Origin: Sunxiuqinia sp965230765
GTDB taxonomy: Bacteria > Bacteroidota > Bacteroidia > Bacteroidales > Prolixibacteraceae
Reading direction: 5' to 3'
NCBI GenBank assembly: GCA_965230765.1
Contig: CBDDLR010000002.1
Span: 930,001-994,000 of the forward strand
DNA: 64,000 bases
In this document: piece after piece, positions 61,319 to 64,000 of the stretch
Layout of the letters: every line of letters begins with the position of its first letter
Numbering within the stretch: the stretch's first letter is position 1
The notes under the pieces: generated by a model
Database searches by the model: none
The model's input: only the letters and a program-made list of their open reading frames with translations
What the model was told of the DNA's origin: nothing
Program-made: the position numbers and the translations under genes

Positions 61319-62404
61319 CTAAATCTCAATTAATTCATTTTTTAAGGCGTAAATAATTACCTCTACAATATTCTTCGAACCTGTTTTTTCCATCAGGCTG
61401 GCCCGGTGCTTTTCTACTGTTCGGTCAGAAATACACAATTCATCAGCAATTATTTTAATTGGCAATCCCTTGCAAGAAAGCTTTAATACCTCCTGCTCGC
61501 GTTTTGAAAATATATCAACGGAAACATTTCTGTCAACCTTTCGGGGCTTGCCTTCAGAAACTTTAAATACTTTCTGAAGCTTTTGAGCCAGGTTACCTGA
61601 GATCTCAATCTGTTCTTCTGCCAAAATGTTCAGCAATTTTTCATACTCAGCCCGATCGGTATTCATGTAAATTTCTTCGGGAGCAAGTAGGCCAATCAAT
61701 AAGGTAAAGCCTTTATTAACCTGACTGGTGGTAACATACAGTTTATGATTGGTAAACTCACCATTTCCTGTTTTAATATTTATTTGCTCCCCAAAGCTTT
61801 TTAACAGGCCATTTGCACATTTCTGAATTTTCCCCTGAACCTTAGAATATGTTTCTTCATCAACCAGGTTTTTAAAATTCACCTTGGTAATTTGCTCAGG
61901 CTCAATCCCTGTCATAATGGTGAAAGCCCTGTTCGCTTCATATATCGTTTCGCCATCAAAAAGAAAAATCCCATTTGGAGACAGTTCTACCAATGCTTTG
62001 TAATCATTCTTTCCAATGCTTACCAATTTTTCATACTTATCTAACCTAACCTGGATCGACTTTAGCAAATCCTCATTATTGAAAGGCTTAACAATGTAAT
62101 CGTCAACCCCAAGCTCCAGCCCAAATCGAATATCCTGAAGATCTGATTTTCCGGTGATAAAAATAAAAGGGATACGGTTCGTAATTGAACTGTCCCTCAA
62201 AATATTATACACCTGATATCCATCAATGGGGCTCATTTTAATATCACACAAAATCAAATCGGGGCAGTATTCATAGGCTTTTTGAATCCCCTCAGCGCCG
62301 GAATTGGCTACATCGGCCTCATAACCATTGGTAATTAGTACATTCCTGAGCGTTCTACTCAATCGGGAATCATCCTCTATGACCAATATTCGTTTACTTT
62401 CCAT
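61319..62404 (-). CDS. Response regulator: REC-PAS-LuxR-type HTH
   Basis: 361 residues. The receiver domain (~1-120) has the acceptor Asp54 (LILCDIKM), the acidic pair Asp11-Asp12 and Lys in VKPF. A PAS domain follows at ~135-250 (LVELSPNGIFLFDGETIYEANRAF). A LuxR/GerE helix-turn-helix at ~297-355 (FSKREQEVLKLSCKGLPIKIIADEL, split across two helices) ends the protein. Its start overlaps the end of the histidine kinase gene by 11 nt, so they are a translationally coupled pair. A PAS domain inside a response regulator is uncommon and may sense a small ligand. Confidence 0.88.
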   Translation of the reverse strand: MESKRILVIEDDSRLSRTLRNVLITNGYEADVANSGAEGIQKAYEYCPDLILCDIKMSPIDGYQVYNILRDSSITNRIPFIFITGKSDLQDIRFGLELGVDDYIVKPFNNEDLLKSIQVRLDKYEKLVSIGKNDYKALVELSPNGIFLFDGETIYEANRAFTIMTGIEPEQITKVNFKNLVDEETYSKVQGKIQKCANGLLKSFGEQINIKTGNGEFTNHKLYVTTSQVNKGFTLLIGLLAPEEIYMNTDRAEYEKLLNILAEEQIEISGNLAQKLQKVFKVSEGKPRKVDRNVSVDIFSKREQEVLKLSCKGLPIKIIADELCISDRTVEKHRASLMEKTGSKNIVEVIIYALKNELIEI

Positions 62405-63131
62405 TGTTAGGAATAATTAATTTCACTTTTGTTCCTTCACCTATAATACTCTCAAAATCAATTTTACCCCCCAAACAATCCAAAGATTTTTTTGTAATCG
62501 ACAATCCCAGGCCAGTTCCAGCAATCATTTTCACATTATTTCCCCTAAAAAAAGGTTCAATTACTAATTCAAGTTCTTCCGGAGGAATACCAATTCCTTT
62601 ATCTTCAACTTTTATGAAAAGATTCTCACCGTTATAATCAACATCAACAAGAACATCTTCAGGAGAAAACTTTATCGCATTTGAAATAACATTGTAAAAT
62701 ACCCTACGAAGAAGTTCCTTGTCTGTGGTAATTTTTGGTTCAGAGAAGTTGCAAGTTAGTTTTATTCGCTCCTCATCAAATTCAGAGAATGAGAGCTCTT
62801 TAACTATGTTCTTACAATATTTCTCAAGATTAAACTTCTTCAAGTCTTTTTTAAGCTCCCCTTTGTTTGAAACATTTAAGAAATAAATGTCGTCCAAAAA
62901 TCGGGACATTGATTTTATTGCTTCGCCGCACAACTCAAACGTTTCTTGACGCATTTCGTCATCCAACTCTTTGCAATCTTCCAACATTTGCAAATTAGAG
63001 CTGATAATAGATAATGGGGTTCTCAACTCATGCGAGATGGAGCTGATGATTTGCCTGCTGTTTTCTTCAGCAAAACCTTTAGGTACATTACATCCTTCTT
63101 TATCACAAACACCCGAAATATTTTCGACCAT
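62394..63131 (-). CDS. Soluble sensor histidine kinase lacking an input domain
   Basis: 245 residues from the ATG (a TTG three codons earlier is possible). It has a HisKA domain with phospho-acceptor His34 (SISHELRTPLS) and a HATPase_c domain (NVISNAIKFSP, DKGIGIPPEEL, GTGLGLSITKK). There are no membrane helices and no sensor domain beyond ~25 residues with two Cys (CDKEGC). In this pair sensing may sit in the regulator's PAS domain or in the two-Cys tip. Confidence 0.87.
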   Translation of the reverse strand: MVENISGVCDKEGCNVPKGFAEENSRQIISSISHELRTPLSIISSNLQMLEDCKELDDEMRQETFELCGEAIKSMSRFLDDIYFLNVSNKGELKKDLKKFNLEKYCKNIVKELSFSEFDEERIKLTCNFSEPKITTDKELLRRVFYNVISNAIKFSPEDVLVDVDYNGENLFIKVEDKGIGIPPEELELVIEPFFRGNNVKMIAGTGLGLSITKKSLDCLGGKIDFESIIGEGTKVKLIIPNNGK

Positions 63132-63446
63132 ATGTATCAATTATCGCAATTTTGAGACTTCCAAGTTACAACCTATTATTCTTACAACATTAAAAAAACA
63201 GATACTTTTGTTCGAAATATCTATATTTTCTGATGAATTATAGGTTTTTCTGAATGAATCCATCTAAATTGATGAAATTTCAGAGTTTAAATATCCAGAT
63301 TATTTATAGAAATATCAAACTTAACCTTGGTGTTTTAAGAATTATTTTTAAACAACAAATTGTTGATTCAAACACATCTAAATAGTACAAAAGAGTGCAT
63401 AAAAAAACCCGCCAAATGACGGGTTCTTTCGTGAAAAAAATTATTT
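63132..63446. other. Spacer upstream of the histidine kinase
   Basis: 315 bases between the kinase start and the MFS gene end. It carries the MFS terminator (listed separately) and AT-rich sequence; no gene or clear promoter box is seen. Confidence 0.5.
63402..63425 (-). terminator. Terminator downstream of the MFS gene
   Basis: Read leftward, AACCCGTCATTTGGCGGGTT folds into a 6-bp G/C-rich stem followed by a T run (seven T). It starts 22 nt after the MFS stop. Confidence 0.8.
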
Positions 63447-64000
63447 CTATGAACGAACTATTTCATTAAGGTTTTCATCCAACGGTGTCATTTTCGGCAT
63501 TATAAGATGAACAATACCCAAAACAATTAAATAACAAGAACCCGCAATTAAGAATGCCCAAAAATAACCAGAACTACCAGCAGAATCTAAAATCCTTCCT
63601 AAAGCCTTATCGCTAACAATACCAGCAACAGCACCAATCATACCGCCAATTCCTGTTACAGATGCAACAGCTTTTCTAGGAAATACGTCGGAAACCAATG
63701 TGAAAATATTTGCTGACCATGCCTGGTGTCCAGCAGCCGCTATACCAATAAGAACAATAGCAATCCACTGATTTTGAGTAAATGCCACGTAGCAAACTGG
63801 CAGAACGAGTATTGCACACATAAACAGTGTCATTTTACGCGCTTTGTTAAGTGTCCAACCCTTGCTCATAAAATGCCCCGAAATCCATCCACCGGCAATA
63901 CTTCCACCATCGGCAAGTAAATACATAATTAAAAATGGAATTCCAATGTCTTTCAGGCTAATCCCAAATGTTGCATTTAAGTATTTCGCTCCCCAGAAAA
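63447..64000 (-). CDS. MFS transporter, hexuronate-transporter-like (5' end outside window)
   Basis: The frame stays open to the window edge, so this is the C-terminal ~184 residues of a larger protein. Near the edge it reads FWGAKYLNATFGISLKDIG and then YLLADGGSIAGGWISGHFM, typical of the ExuT/ACS anion:cation symporter branch (WxPKYL, GxxxxDIG, ADxGSIxGG). The C-terminal part has about five membrane helices, including HQAWSANIFTLVSDVFPRKAVASVTG. The substrate is probably a sugar acid; not provable from this fragment. Confidence 0.8.
   Translation of the reverse strand, partial: FWGAKYLNATFGISLKDIGIPFLIMYLLADGGSIAGGWISGHFMSKGWTLNKARKMTLFMCAILVLPVCYVAFTQNQWIAIVLIGIAAAGHQAWSANIFTLVSDVFPRKAVASVTGIGGMIGAVAGIVSDKALGRILDSAGSSGYFWAFLIAGSCYLIVLGIVHLIMPKMTPLDENLNEIVRS

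Overview
The window looks like a chromosome segment of a Bacteroidota bacterium, most likely an environmental or marine Bacteroidales/Marinilabiliales relative. Evidence: a SusC/SusD pair with an STN-type TonB receptor, an ECF sigma/FecR anti-sigma pair, TAnnTTTG-type promoter elements, a DUF4295-L33-L28 gene string, cysteate synthase (sulfonolipid pathway), and AT-rich spacers with weak Shine-Dalgarno sequences. No rRNA, tRNA, CRISPR array or intact insertion sequence was seen.

Layout. (1) 1-2.6 kb: an orphan class II Fic protein in otherwise empty, hairpin-rich DNA. (2) 2.6-38.5 kb: a very large polysaccharide/glycoprotein utilization locus, entirely on the minus strand. Reading in the direction of transcription, it starts with a LacI-type operator and a 12-gene run: GH27, a metzincin-like protease, a GH63/MGH1-like enzyme, two GH95 enzymes, an SSS symporter, a zinc polyol dehydrogenase, a PfkB kinase, an aldo/keto reductase, a third GH95, a cyclophilin and a beta-propeller hydrolase. 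Next come a GNAT, ECF sigma, FecR, SusC and SusD. These are followed by a surface lipoprotein that is a dead copy of the metzincin fused to LamG, an HExxH lipoprotein, GH97 and the LacI regulator. The run ends with a second operator and fucU-fucP-AKR-zinc dehydrogenase. (3) 38.6-64 kb: housekeeping and scattered metabolic genes (cysteate synthase, kdsA, iorAB, histidine decarboxylase, rimO, ftsY, dapA, nspC, ribosomal proteins L28/L33, peroxiredoxin, a two-component system and the start of an MFS transporter). Among them lie unusual repeats: two double-hairpin elements, phased 7- and 8-nt repeats, and a shared ~100-bp leader in front of two unrelated small genes.

How it fits together. The carbohydrate genes point to a substrate bearing terminal alpha-L-fucose or alpha-L-galactose plus alpha-D-galactose. 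All three GH95 proteins carry Thr where, as I recall, alpha-L-fucosidases carry a His and an alpha-L-galactosidase carries Thr. There is no fucI, fucK or fucA. Two aldose-reductase-like AKRs, two zinc dehydrogenases and a fructokinase-like kinase suggest an isomerase-free route (aldose to polyol to ketose to ketose phosphate). For L-galactose this route would pass through the achiral galactitol. The proteases and the ECF/anti-sigma control hint that the target may be a glycoprotein. These functional links are inferences from gene content, not demonstrated facts.
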